DNA from: Alphaproteobacteria bacterium MarineAlpha10_Bin2
GTDB taxonomy: Bacteria; Pseudomonadota; Alphaproteobacteria; UBA828
Assembly (NCBI GenBank): GCA_002937555.1
Contig: PTKB01000094.1
Span: 1 to 9,319, forward strand
DNA: 9,319 bases
Direction of reading: 5' to 3'
Translations under genes and position numbers: made by a program
Shown: positions 1-6,448 of the stretch, piece by piece
Position numbering within the stretch: the stretch's first letter is position 1
Layout: every line of letters begins with the position of its first letter
Notes under the pieces: model-generated
Told to the model about the DNA's origin: nothing
What the model saw: the letters and a program-made list of their open reading frames with translations, nothing else
The model's database searches: none

Positions 1-182
1 GCATCGTCGCCACCGGAGCGGTCTCGCTCCAGGATGTCCGTCAGGGGACCGGTGACCGCCTCTTCACCCTTCCGGTCAGCCAGAAGGGGAAATGGAGGGA
101 CGACGGCTACAACGCGGTCATCAGCGAAGAAGATGAAATGTTGATGGCGCTAAAACAGGCGATCAAGCCGGATAAACAATAA
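1..182 (+). CDS. 3' end of an unrecognised protein gene (partial)
   Basis: An open frame runs from the window edge (first full codon at base 3) to TAA at 180-182 and gives the last 59 residues of a protein whose start lies outside the window. The visible part begins IVATGAVSLQDV and ends in a hydrophilic, acidic and lysine-rich tail (ISEEDEMLMALKQAI, then KPDKQ). It has no membrane segment and no motif I can tie to a family. The other two plus frames are stopped within this stretch, which supports this frame as coding. The gene converges on the AmpG-like gene, leaving 30 AT-rich bases between the two stop codons. Function is unknown from what is visible. Confidence 0.6.
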   Translation, partial: IVATGAVSLQDVRQGTGDRLFTLPVSQKGKWRDDGYNAVISEEDEMLMALKQAIKPDKQ

Positions 183-190
183 CCATCTGA

Positions 191-204
191 AATATAGATA
201 TATT
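191..204. repeat. AT-only inverted repeat between convergent genes
   Basis: AATATA-GA-TATATT is a perfect 6-base inverted repeat with a 2-base centre. It fills the middle of the 30-base gap between the stop of the first gene (182) and the stop of the AmpG-like gene (213). It is strikingly AT-rich for this sequence. It could be a weak bidirectional termination or melting element, but it lacks the GC stem and T-tract of a standard rho-independent terminator, so this is only a structural observation. Confidence 0.3.
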
Positions 205-212
205 ATTTGTTC

Positions 213-1610
213 TCAGGCCTGTTTTTCGGTCGCCGCACTCCGCCTATGGGCCAGCGTCAACCACAACAATAACGCCAATCCGGGCAGCGCGGCGAGCGTT
301 GTGACCAGGAAGAACGGCGCCCAATCCAACATCTCCGCCAGACGCCCGGCGGGTGCGGCCAAAACCGTGCGCCCGATGGAAGCGACGGCGCTCAGCAGCG
401 CGAATTGGGTTGCTGTGTAGGCGAGATTGCAAAGGCCCGACAAATAGGCCACTAGCGCCGCCGTGCCCATGCCGCCGGCCAGATTTTCGACCCCGACCGC
501 CACCGCCAGCATTCCCATGTCATGCCCGACCAGTGCTTGGACAACAAACATGAGATTGGAAAGCATCTGGACTCCGCCACAAATCCACAGCGACCATAAC
601 AAGCCCAATTTTGCCATCAGCCAGCCGCCGATGACGATTCCCAGCATGGTCGCCGCAAAACCGATCGCTTTGCCAACATTACCGATTTCGGCTTCGGTGA
701 ATTCGAGTTCAACCATGAAATAGCCGGTCATTACCCCGGCCATCGAATCGCCGAGCTTGTAGAAGACGATGAACAGCAAAATGACAAACCATTGCGGCCG
801 CGTCATAAAATCAATAAAGGGGCTCACCACGGCGCCATAGAGCCATGCCAGCATTGCCGCGCGACCGCCTGACAATTCCGGTCGTTGCGCCAAATAGTCG
901 GCTACTCGATGTTCACGCGCCTTCGTTTCTTCGTCGGTTCCGTGTACGGGTTCGCGGCTGAGCAGAATCGTGACCAATCCAATCAGAATAAGCGCCGCCA
1001 TGATCAGATAAACAACGTTCCAACCGAGCCTGCCGACCATATTCAGCGCACCGGCACCGGCTATCAGTAAGCCGAAGCGATAGCCGAAGATATACATACT
1101 GGCTCCAGCCCCGATTTTCTCCTCTTCGAGCAGTTCGACCCGGTAGGCGTCGATCACGATATCCTGGCTAGCGCTGCAAAACGAAACGAGAAGGGCGAAA
1201 AGCGCCATCAGCCATTTGTTTGCCGCCGGATCTGTCATCGCCATGGCGGCAATCGCCGGCATCAGGGCGAGCTGGGTTGCTACCGTCCAACCGCGGCGTT
1301 GCCCGAGGAAACGTGTCAACAGGGGAAACGGCGCCCGGTCGATAACCGGCGCCCAGAGGAATTTTAAGACATAGGGTAGGGTAACGGCGGAAAAGAGGCC
1401 CACCGTGGTTTTGTCGACGCCTACTTTCGCCATCCAGATTGTGAGTGTGCCGAACACCAGCGCCAGCGGCAAACCGGCGGAAATGCCGAGAAAGAATATG
1501 GAGACGAAGCGCCGGTCACGATAGATGGCCAATGCGTCGCGCCAAGACTTTGGCTCGGCACGGCCGAGGCCGTCCCGCGACCGCGTCGGAGGCGAGCGGC
1601 CGTCAGCCAC
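213..1610 (-). CDS. ampG: AmpG-family muropeptide permease (MFS transporter)
   Basis: This 465-residue inner-membrane protein of the major facilitator superfamily has many hydrophobic segments. AmpG imports anhydromuropeptides released from peptidoglycan into the cytoplasm for recycling, and in some bacteria this feeds beta-lactamase induction. Family hallmarks are visible: APVIDR (87-92) and GQRRGW (103-108) after the first helices, FCSASQDIVIDAYR (144-157), GYRFG (176-180), YKLGDSM (284-290), and ENLAGGMGTAA (375-385) followed by CN..YTATQFALLSA up to residue 408. The start is GTG at 1610, the furthest upstream start allowed, because the in-frame codons before it reach a stop overlapping the end of the preceding gene. 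The nearest purine-rich site (AAGG) is about 18 bases away, so initiation may depend on coupling to the glutathione transferase gene, which ends only 21 bases upstream. Family assignment is firm; the exact substrate is inferred. Confidence 0.88.
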   Translation of the reverse strand: MADGRSPPTRSRDGLGRAEPKSWRDALAIYRDRRFVSIFFLGISAGLPLALVFGTLTIWMAKVGVDKTTVGLFSAVTLPYVLKFLWAPVIDRAPFPLLTRFLGQRRGWTVATQLALMPAIAAMAMTDPAANKWLMALFALLVSFCSASQDIVIDAYRVELLEEEKIGAGASMYIFGYRFGLLIAGAGALNMVGRLGWNVVYLIMAALILIGLVTILLSREPVHGTDEETKAREHRVADYLAQRPELSGGRAAMLAWLYGAVVSPFIDFMTRPQWFVILLFIVFYKLGDSMAGVMTGYFMVELEFTEAEIGNVGKAIGFAATMLGIVIGGWLMAKLGLLWSLWICGGVQMLSNLMFVVQALVGHDMGMLAVAVGVENLAGGMGTAALVAYLSGLCNLAYTATQFALLSAVASIGRTVLAAPAGRLAEMLDWAPFFLVTTLAALPGLALLLWLTLAHRRSAATEKQA

Positions 1611-1631
1611 TATATGTGCGCCAGGTTGCCT

Positions 1632-2591
1632 TCAGAGCCGGTCCCTGTCATGCGCCTGGTGCAAGTTTATCTCAGGCCCGCGCGGCACGATGCGGGTCGG
1701 ATTAATGCTCTCATGACTGCGGTAATAATGTTCCTTGATATGGCGGAAATTGCACAGCTCGGCGATCCCGGGGATTTGGTACAATTCGCGTAAGTAATTG
1801 GAAAGACACGGATAATCTTCGATTCTCCGGAGATTGCACTTGAAATGCCCGAAATAGACGGGGTCAAAGCGGAGCAGCGTGGGGAACAGCCGCCAATCCG
1901 CTTCACTCAATTGCGCGCCGCACAAATAGCGCCGCGTGCGCAACCGCTCCTCAACCCAATCGAGCGCCGCGAAGAGCTGATCGAAGGCTTCCTCGTAAGC
2001 CTGCTGAGTGCTGGCGAAGCCATTGCGATAAACGCCGTTGTTGATGTCGTTATAGACCCGCTCATTGACCTCATCTATTTCGCCTAGCAGCTCATCGGGG
2101 CAGTAGTCCGGCGTTTCCGGCGCAAAGCTTGCGAATTCGCTGTTGAACATGCGGATAATTTCGGCCGATTCATTGTTGACGATGGTGGCGCGTTCGCGGT
2201 CCCACAGCACCGGCACCGTGACGCGGCCGGAATAATCGCCGCGCGCCTGGGTATAAATTTCATACATATGATTGGCGCCGAACAGCGGATCGGCGATGCA
2301 GCCCTCGCTATCGCCGAATGTCCAGCCTTGATTGCCCATGAAAGGATCGACCACCGATAGGCTGATGGCATCCTCTAAGCCCTTGAGATGACGGTATATT
2401 AAAGTGCGATGCGCCCAAGGGCAGGCGAGCGAAATATAGAGGTGATAGCGCCCTTTCTCGGCCTTAAAGCCGGAGGCGCCATCGGCCGTGATCCGATCGC
2501 GGAACTGCGTATCGGCGCGTACGAAACGGCCATCCTTGGAGCGCACCGCGAGGGTTTCGGTTTGCCAAACGCCATCCACCAATTGGCCCAT
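1632..2591 (-). CDS. Glutathionyl-hydroquinone reductase (Xi-class glutathione S-transferase)
   Basis: This 319-residue cytosolic enzyme is of the YqjG/ECM4 type. These enzymes use glutathione to reduce glutathionyl-hydroquinones back to hydroquinones, releasing glutathione disulfide. An N-terminal thioredoxin-like domain holds the catalytic motif ACPWAHR, with the active cysteine at residue 57. VPVLWD (126-131) and NNESAEIIR (139-147) form the glutathione site. The C-terminal helical domain carries YRNGFA (188-193) and ends in HYYRSHESINPTRIVPRGP (288-306), a signature of the Xi class. Length is typical. The ATG at 2591 has a strong ribosome site, AAGGAG, 9 bases upstream (plus-strand 2601-2606). 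The gene lies 90 bases downstream of the kinase and 21 bases before the AmpG-like gene, so it probably shares a transcript with AmpG. A dyad element in the 90-base gap may give it separate control. The class is near certain; the physiological quinone is unknown. Confidence 0.92.
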   Translation of the reverse strand: MGQLVDGVWQTETLAVRSKDGRFVRADTQFRDRITADGASGFKAEKGRYHLYISLACPWAHRTLIYRHLKGLEDAISLSVVDPFMGNQGWTFGDSEGCIADPLFGANHMYEIYTQARGDYSGRVTVPVLWDRERATIVNNESAEIIRMFNSEFASFAPETPDYCPDELLGEIDEVNERVYNDINNGVYRNGFASTQQAYEEAFDQLFAALDWVEERLRTRRYLCGAQLSEADWRLFPTLLRFDPVYFGHFKCNLRRIEDYPCLSNYLRELYQIPGIAELCNFRHIKEHYYRSHESINPTRIVPRGPEINLHQAHDRDRL

Positions 2592-2623
2592 TTTTGCGCT
2601 CTCCTTATATCTGCCGCCGCACC

Positions 2624-2641
2624 GTCATACACTGATATGAC
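2624..2641. promoter_or_regulatory. Inverted repeat upstream of the glutathionyl-hydroquinone reductase gene
   Basis: GTCATA and TATGAC form a perfect 6-base inverted repeat with a 6-base spacer, 33-50 bases before the reductase start codon. On the minus strand no T-tract follows, so it does not look like a terminator of the kinase gene. Its place and shape suit a dimeric repressor or activator site. A TTGTCA hexamer resembling a -35 box overlaps it on the minus strand (2638-2643), but no well-spaced -10 box is visible. The regulatory role is inferred. Confidence 0.35.
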
Positions 2642-2681
2642 AAGGGATAAACCATTGAAATAATGCGATACCGACGCACTT

Positions 2682-3686
2682 CTACGCCGCCAGCGGGCGC
2701 TCGCTCGCGGCCACGAGCTGGGCAATATCCGATTCCGGCTTGGGGCCGAAATGGGAAATCACTTCGCTCGCGGCCAGGGCGCCGAGCCGGCCGCAGCGCG
2801 CTAAATCGAAATCATGAGTGATGCCGTAGAGGAACCCGGCGGCGTAAAGGTCTCCGGCGCCGGTGGTATCGGTGACCCGCGCCACGGGCGCCGCGCCGAT
2901 GACATGAATTTCGCCTTGGCCGACCACTACCGAGCCAAGCGCGCTCCGCGTCAGGGCGGTGATTTCGCAATCTTTGCTTACCCGCTGCAACGCCGCGTCG
3001 AAATCGCCAACCTGGTAGAGCGAGAGAATCTCGTCTTCGTTGGCGAACAGAATATCGACATGATGTTCGACAAGTTCGCGCAACTCCTCGCGGTGACGCT
3101 CGACACAAAACGGATCGGAGAGGCTGAGCGACACCCTGCGCCCGTTCGCCGCAGCGATCGCTTGCGCCTTGCGGAAGGCTTGCTTGGCACCGGGCGGATC
3201 CCACAGATAGCCTTCCATATAGGTGATCTTGGCCGCCGCGATAAACTCTTCATGGATGTCGTCGGGGCCAAGCTCGATACAGGCGCCGAGATAGGTGTTC
3301 ATCGTGCGTTGGGCATCGTCGGTAACCAGAATGAGGCAGCGCGCCGTGGGCGCGCCGACCGCAGAGGGCGCGGTTTCGAAGCGCACGCCGGCGGCACTGA
3401 TGTCATGGTGGAACACGCCGCCCAGCACATCTTCGCTGATCTTGCCGACATAACCCGCGGCGCCGCCCATCAGCGCCAGCCCGACCATGGTGTTGGCGGC
3501 GGAGCCACCCGAAACCTCAACGCCGACACCCATGGCGCCATACAGCGCATCGGCCTGCTCGGCATCGATCAACGTCATCGCGCCCTTGTTCAGCGCGTGC
3601 TCGACGAGAAACGAATCTTCGGCATGGGCGATCACATCGACGATCGCATTGCCGATGCCGACCACGTCCAAACTTGCTTGCGTCAT
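2682..3686 (-). CDS. PfkB-family carbohydrate/adenosine kinase
   Basis: This 334-residue cytosolic ribokinase-fold kinase transfers the ATP gamma-phosphate to a sugar or nucleoside hydroxyl. It resembles proteins annotated as adenosine kinase (adenosine to AMP, purine salvage) in alphaproteobacteria. Visible motifs are VVGIGNAIVDV near the N-terminus, the substrate-side SGGSAANT (59-66), NEDE (216-219, a likely Mg/ATP-region motif) and DTTGAGD (273-279), whose last Asp (279) is the catalytic base and whose glycines form the anion hole. The ATG at 3686 is chosen over upstream options at 3704 and 3842. It has a clean GGAGAG site 5 bases upstream (plus-strand 3692-3697), its first residues match the family start, and the extra 52 residues of the longest frame are arginine-rich and unlike the family. 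The gene is first in the minus-strand cluster and reads away from a 156-base divergent region. Family is firm; substrate specificity could be another sugar or nucleoside. Confidence 0.9.
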   Translation of the reverse strand: MTQASLDVVGIGNAIVDVIAHAEDSFLVEHALNKGAMTLIDAEQADALYGAMGVGVEVSGGSAANTMVGLALMGGAAGYVGKISEDVLGGVFHHDISAAGVRFETAPSAVGAPTARCLILVTDDAQRTMNTYLGACIELGPDDIHEEFIAAAKITYMEGYLWDPPGAKQAFRKAQAIAAANGRRVSLSLSDPFCVERHREELRELVEHHVDILFANEDEILSLYQVGDFDAALQRVSKDCEITALTRSALGSVVVGQGEIHVIGAAPVARVTDTTGAGDLYAAGFLYGITHDFDLARCGRLGALAASEVISHFGPKPESDIAQLVAASERPLAA

Positions 3687-3749
3687 ATATTCTCTCCGAT
3701 TCATCCGCGCTTTGGCCGTTGCGCGCAGCACTATAGGCGGCTTGACGCG

Positions 3750-3761
3750 GAGTATATACTC
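3750..3761. promoter_or_regulatory. Perfect 12-base palindrome GAGTATATACTC
   Basis: The palindrome lies 63 bases upstream of the kinase start and 81 bases upstream of the EI24-like start. Because it is symmetric it offers TATACT (five of six matches to TATAAT) on both strands. It could therefore be an operator, or a shared -10 region for two divergent promoters. No good -35 box is found at 17 bases on either side, so the operator reading is at least as likely. Role inferred from position only. Confidence 0.35.
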
Positions 3762-3830
3762 GGGCTTGCGGCACCGACAGCGACGCCTTAAAAAGCCGGC
3801 AAGGGATGCCAAGCGCGTTTGCGGCCTCCT

Positions 3831-3835
3831 GGAGG
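3831..3835 (+). promoter_or_regulatory. Ribosome binding site that decides the EI24-like gene start, inside a small hairpin
   Basis: GGAGG ends 7 bases before the ATG at 3843 and selects that codon over a TTG at 3819. It pairs with the CCTCC immediately upstream (3825-3829), so the site sits in a short CCTC/GAGG stem with a 3-base loop and possible extra G-U pairs. This might dampen translation, but the stem is short. Confidence 0.55.
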
Positions 3836-3842
3836 TTGGCAC

Positions 3843-4538
3843 ATGATTCAGGCATTGATCCTGGCTTTCGAGCAGCTCGGCGACAGGCGCATTCAGCGCC
3901 CGCTGTTGTGGACAATCTTGCTCGCCATGGCCGCCTCCGCTCTGTTAATCGCCGGCGTCTCGGCCGCGTTCGCGTTGTTGGAATTTTCCGGCATCACCTT
4001 TATCGATTGGGCGCTGGCGCTTTTGGGTGGCATTGCCGCGGCGTTTGTTGCCTGGATGCTGTTTCCGATCCTGGCGGCGGAATTTCTTTACATATTCGTC
4101 GACCGGGTCGTCGACGCGGTCGAGGCGCGCCACTATCCCCGCCTGCCGCCGCCCCACCCGGCGTCGTTCTGGCAATATACGGTGGCCGGCATCCGTCTCG
4201 CCCTGCTCATGGCGTTCTTCAACCTGTTGATCCTGCCGCTGTCCTTCGTTCCGTTTGCCCAAGTGATCTATCCGGTTCTCTATTTCATCATTAACGGCGT
4301 TTTGCTGGGGCGCGAATTTTTCGAAATTGTCGCGCCCCGGCGCATGGATTTCGCGGCGGTGCGCAAATTGCGACGAAAGCACCGTATCAAAATATTTGTC
4401 TCAGGCGTTGTAATTGCATTATTATTCTCAATTCCGCTGATTAACTTGATCGCGCCGATCGTGGCGACAGCATTTATGGTCCATATCTTCCACGGCTTGC
4501 GCGAAAGCGGAAACCAACGAAGCGAGTTGCAATCGTGA
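3843..4538 (+). CDS. EI24/CysZ-like integral membrane protein
   Basis: This 231-residue protein has several hydrophobic spans, roughly 20-45, 55-85, 112-150 and 183-215, and would sit in the inner membrane. NGVLLGREFFEIVAPRR (151-167) and IPLINLIAPIVATAFMVHIF (197-216) are typical of the EI24 family, which includes the sulfate transporter CysZ. Bacterial members outside the cys regulon are mostly uncharacterised, and nothing here (no cysteine-synthesis neighbours) argues for sulfate transport. The ATG at 3843 is picked because GGAGG lies 7 bases before it. The gene starts a plus-strand cluster and is followed after 19 bases by a bactofilin gene, so co-transcription is likely. The C-terminus is short and hydrophilic. 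Family placement is good; function is open. Confidence 0.82.
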   Translation: MIQALILAFEQLGDRRIQRPLLWTILLAMAASALLIAGVSAAFALLEFSGITFIDWALALLGGIAAAFVAWMLFPILAAEFLYIFVDRVVDAVEARHYPRLPPPHPASFWQYTVAGIRLALLMAFFNLLILPLSFVPFAQVIYPVLYFIINGVLLGREFFEIVAPRRMDFAAVRKLRRKHRIKIFVSGVVIALLFSIPLINLIAPIVATAFMVHIFHGLRESGNQRSELQS

Positions 4539-4557
4539 GCAATTGACGGAAGCTTAG

Positions 4558-5175
4558 ATGTTCCGTCGTCAAAGCAACGAACCAGGAGACCGCAGGTCCA
4601 TGACCGGCAGCAACAGCGACGATCCACCCGTGATCCCGCGCCTATCCGACAATTCGATGAACCTGGACGGCGCCGGGCGCGCCGTGCAATTCCATCCCGA
4701 CGTGCCGCACCACCTCAGGAGCTCGACCGCGCAACCCCTCGATAATGCGCCGCAAGAGTTCGGTTCCGATAGCAAGCGTCTGACGGTGGGTAAGGATATG
4801 AGCCTAAAGGGCGGCGAGATATCCGATTGCGACTGGCTGGTCATCGAAGGCACGATCGACGGCAATCTGATCAGCGGGCGCTTCCTTGAAATCGATTATG
4901 GCGGCATCTTCAAGGGCACGGCGGTGGTCGACAATGCCGAGATCGCCGGCACCTTCGACGGCGAATTGACGGTGCATAACCGCCTATCCATTCACGCCTC
5001 GGGGCTGGTGCGCGGCCGGATTCGCTATGGCCAGTTGGAGATCGAGCGGGGCGGGCGCGTGAACGGCCACGCCGAACATGACGGTGAAAACCGCGAAGCC
5101 GACCTGCAACCGGTCGGTGAAGACAATCAGGAAATCACGTTTTCCAGCCCGGCGGCGGTGTCTGAAACGGATTGA
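4558..5175 (+). CDS. Bactofilin family cytoskeletal protein
   Basis: This 205-residue protein has a central domain of short beta-strand repeats (about residues 73-172: LTVGKDMSLKG, then LVIEGTIDGNL, EIDYGGIFKG, AEIAGTFDGEL, LSIHASGLVRG, LEIERGGRVNG). That is the right-handed beta-helix of bactofilins (formerly DUF583). Bactofilins polymerise without nucleotide, often at the inner membrane, and localise wall-modifying enzymes or scaffold cell shape. Hydrophilic, probably disordered tails flank the core; the 72-residue N-terminal tail is fairly long. Two starts are possible: ATG 4558, giving the common bactofilin opening MFRR with a weak GGA site, or ATG 4600, with AGGAG 11 bases upstream. I favour 4558 on the protein start. 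It lies 19 bases after the EI24-like gene, and its TGA overlaps the next gene's ATG by one base (TGATG), which indicates translational coupling. Confidence 0.88.
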   Translation: MFRRQSNEPGDRRSMTGSNSDDPPVIPRLSDNSMNLDGAGRAVQFHPDVPHHLRSSTAQPLDNAPQEFGSDSKRLTVGKDMSLKGGEISDCDWLVIEGTIDGNLISGRFLEIDYGGIFKGTAVVDNAEIAGTFDGELTVHNRLSIHASGLVRGRIRYGQLEIERGGRVNGHAEHDGENREADLQPVGEDNQEITFSSPAAVSETD

Positions 5176-5720
5176 TGGCAGGGCGCCTGAACGGGATGCC
5201 GCCGGCAATGCCGGGCACGGTAGCGCTCGCGCTGAGTTTGCTTGTTCTCGCCGCGTGCGGCGCGTTCGGCAGCACCGCGCGCGACACGGATGGCGTTTCT
5301 CCGGCGCCCGGCACGGCGGCGGAGAGCTCACCCGAAGCGATACCGCCGGTCGCGGCGCTCGATCCGGAAACTCAAGACCAGACCGCCGAGCCGCCCGCCG
5401 CCGCCGAGCGAAAGACCGCGCGCGCACCGATTAATGACGATCCGGATCAGCTGATGGGGTTGGCGCCCCACGCCGTTAACCGCCTGCTCGGCCCGCCCTC
5501 CCTGTTGCGCACCGAATTGCCGGCCCAGGTCTGGCAGTACACGGCTGCAGATTGCGTGCTCGACATCTATCTCTACGCCGAAGAAGAACGACCAGATCGA
5601 TCACGCGTGACCTATTACGAAATCCGCCGCGCCGAACCTGCAAGCGCCAGCGCCCGCGCCTGTTTCGCCGATATCATCCGTCGCCGGGATTTGGCGGCGG
5701 CAACAACGCCCGGCACCTGA
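5175..5720 (+). CDS. Small secreted lipoprotein, possibly BamE/SmpA-like fold
   Basis: This 181-residue protein has a hydrophobic signal segment (about 15-27) ending in the lipobox LAAC, so Cys28 should be lipidated. A low-complexity Pro/Ala/Glu linker follows to about residue 90. The folded part is DQLMGLAPHAVNRLLGPP (91-108), then AQVWQYTAADCVLDIYLY (117-134) and a YYEIR strand. The pattern of a helix with an LLGPP turn, then a WQY strand and a VLDIYLY strand, resembles the small SmpA/BamE-type lipoprotein domain; this is resemblance by eye, not proof. Start ATG 5175 overlaps the bactofilin stop as TGATG; a TTG at 5172 and ATGs at 5196 and 5208 are alternatives. Coupling to a bactofilin gene suggests an envelope role. 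A rho-independent terminator begins four bases after the stop codon. Confidence 0.72.
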   Translation: MAGRLNGMPPAMPGTVALALSLLVLAACGAFGSTARDTDGVSPAPGTAAESSPEAIPPVAALDPETQDQTAEPPAAAERKTARAPINDDPDQLMGLAPHAVNRLLGPPSLLRTELPAQVWQYTAADCVLDIYLYAEEERPDRSRVTYYEIRRAEPASASARACFADIIRRRDLAAATTPGT

Positions 5721-5723
5721 CGG

Positions 5724-5745
5724 CGACGGTCAGACCGTCGTTTTT
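5724..5745 (+). terminator. Rho-independent terminator of the EI24-bactofilin-lipoprotein unit
   Basis: CGACGGT (5724-5730), loop CAG, ACCGTCG (5734-5740), then TTTTT (5741-5745) gives a perfect 7-base-pair GC-rich stem with a T-tract on the plus strand. It begins four bases after the lipoprotein stop. Nearly all of it lies inside the last codons of the convergent nth gene, so the same bases encode the Nth C-terminus on the minus strand. Confidence 0.85.
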
Positions 5746-6365
5746 CCCTTGAAGGCGCACAAGTCGCGCACCTCGCAGCCCGGGCAATCGGGCGCACGCG
5801 CTTTGCAAACATAACGCCCGAACAGAATCAGCCAATGATGGGCGTGCTGCAAATACTCTCCCGGCACCGCCTTATAGAGCTTCTGCTCGACCTGATCGGG
5901 CGTCTTGCCGCGCGCCAGGCCCGTACGGTTGGAGACCCGAAAGATATGCGTATCGACGGCGATGGTGGGCTGGCCAAACACGGTGTTGAGAACCACGCCG
6001 GCGGTTTTGCGCCCGACCCCGGGCAGGGCCTCGAGGGCGTTGCGTTCGCCCGGCACCTGGCTGTCATGGCGCTCGATCAGCATGTGGCTCAAGGCGATGA
6101 TGTTTTTGGCCTTGGCGTTGTAAAGGCCGATGGTGCGGATGTGCGTCTTGAGCCCGACTTCGCCCAAGGCTACCATTTTCTCCGGCGTGTCGGCGTCGGC
6201 AAAAAGTGTTTTCGTAGCTTTGTTGACGCCGGCGTCGGTGGCCTGTGCCGACAACACGACGGCGACCAATAGCGTGAAAGGATTTTTCGATTTGAGCTCG
6301 GTCTCCGGTGCCGGAATACGCGCGGCCAGCCGTTTCATGAACTCTGCAGCATCGCTCTTTTTCAT
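5730..6365 (-). CDS. nth: Endonuclease III, DNA glycosylase/AP lyase
   Basis: The 211-residue product is a base-excision repair enzyme that removes oxidised pyrimidines and cleaves the abasic site by beta-elimination. The helix-hairpin-helix LPGVGRKTAGVV carries the catalytic Lys120, and IAVDTHIFRV carries Asp138. Four cysteines (187, 194, 197, 203; C-x6-C-x2-C-x5-C) bind the [4Fe-4S] cluster. These positions and the total length coincide with E. coli Nth, which strongly supports ATG 6365 over the upstream in-frame ATG 6431 that would add 22 unrelated residues. No clear Shine-Dalgarno site precedes 6365. The gene is convergent with the lipoprotein gene, with 9 bases between stop codons, and divergent from the SEL1-protease gene across 83 bases. 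Confidence 0.97.
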   Translation of the reverse strand: MKKSDAAEFMKRLAARIPAPETELKSKNPFTLLVAVVLSAQATDAGVNKATKTLFADADTPEKMVALGEVGLKTHIRTIGLYNAKAKNIIALSHMLIERHDSQVPGERNALEALPGVGRKTAGVVLNTVFGQPTIAVDTHIFRVSNRTGLARGKTPDQVEQKLYKAVPGEYLQHAHHWLILFGRYVCKARAPDCPGCEVRDLCAFKGKTTV

Positions 6366-6372
6366 GGGGGCT

Positions 6373-6410
6373 GAGATTAGTCGCGCCGGACAGGTTACAC
6401 TAGAGATTAG
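6373..6410. repeat. Two direct copies of GAGATTAG in the nth/protease divergent region
   Basis: GAGATTAG occurs at 6373-6380 and again at 6403-6410, 30 bases apart start to start and on one face of the helix to within a fraction of a turn. Both copies fall in the 83 bases between the divergent nth and SEL1-protease starts. A shared regulator site is possible, but two 8-base copies may also arise by chance. Confidence 0.25.
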
Positions 6411-6448
6411 AATCGAGCCGATGACCGCCATCGCCAGGGCCCGCTGAC

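Larger units (their letters stand above)
3687..3842. promoter_or_regulatory. Divergent promoter region between kinase and EI24-like genes
   Basis: This 156-base non-coding gap separates two divergent genes, so it should hold promoters for both. Candidates are TATAGT on the minus strand (plus-strand 3730-3735) and TATACT, which occurs on both strands inside the palindrome at 3750-3761. On the plus strand TTGACG (3742-3747) matches a -35 consensus in five of six positions, but nothing like a -10 box lies 17 bases further on. The individual boxes are therefore uncertain. Confidence 0.45.

Noticed and set aside
2814..3791. Plus-strand open frame of 325 codons antisense to the PfkB kinase
   Set aside because: It mirrors a gene with clear kinase motifs, its own product has no recognisable domain, and long antisense frames are expected from the high-GC third codon position.
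3785..3805. GCCGGC next to a run of five A's (T's on the minus strand) as a terminator
   Set aside because: GCCGGC is a self-complementary hexamer with no loop, and there is no upstream minus-strand gene for it to end.
3687..3842. N-terminal extension of the kinase to 386 residues
   Set aside because: The extra residues are basic and unlike the family, while GGAGAG just before ATG 3686 fits a normal start.
6366..6431. N-terminal extension of Nth to ATG 6431
   Set aside because: Starting at 6365 gives exactly the length and catalytic and iron-sulfur residue numbering of E. coli Nth; the extension has no ribosome site.
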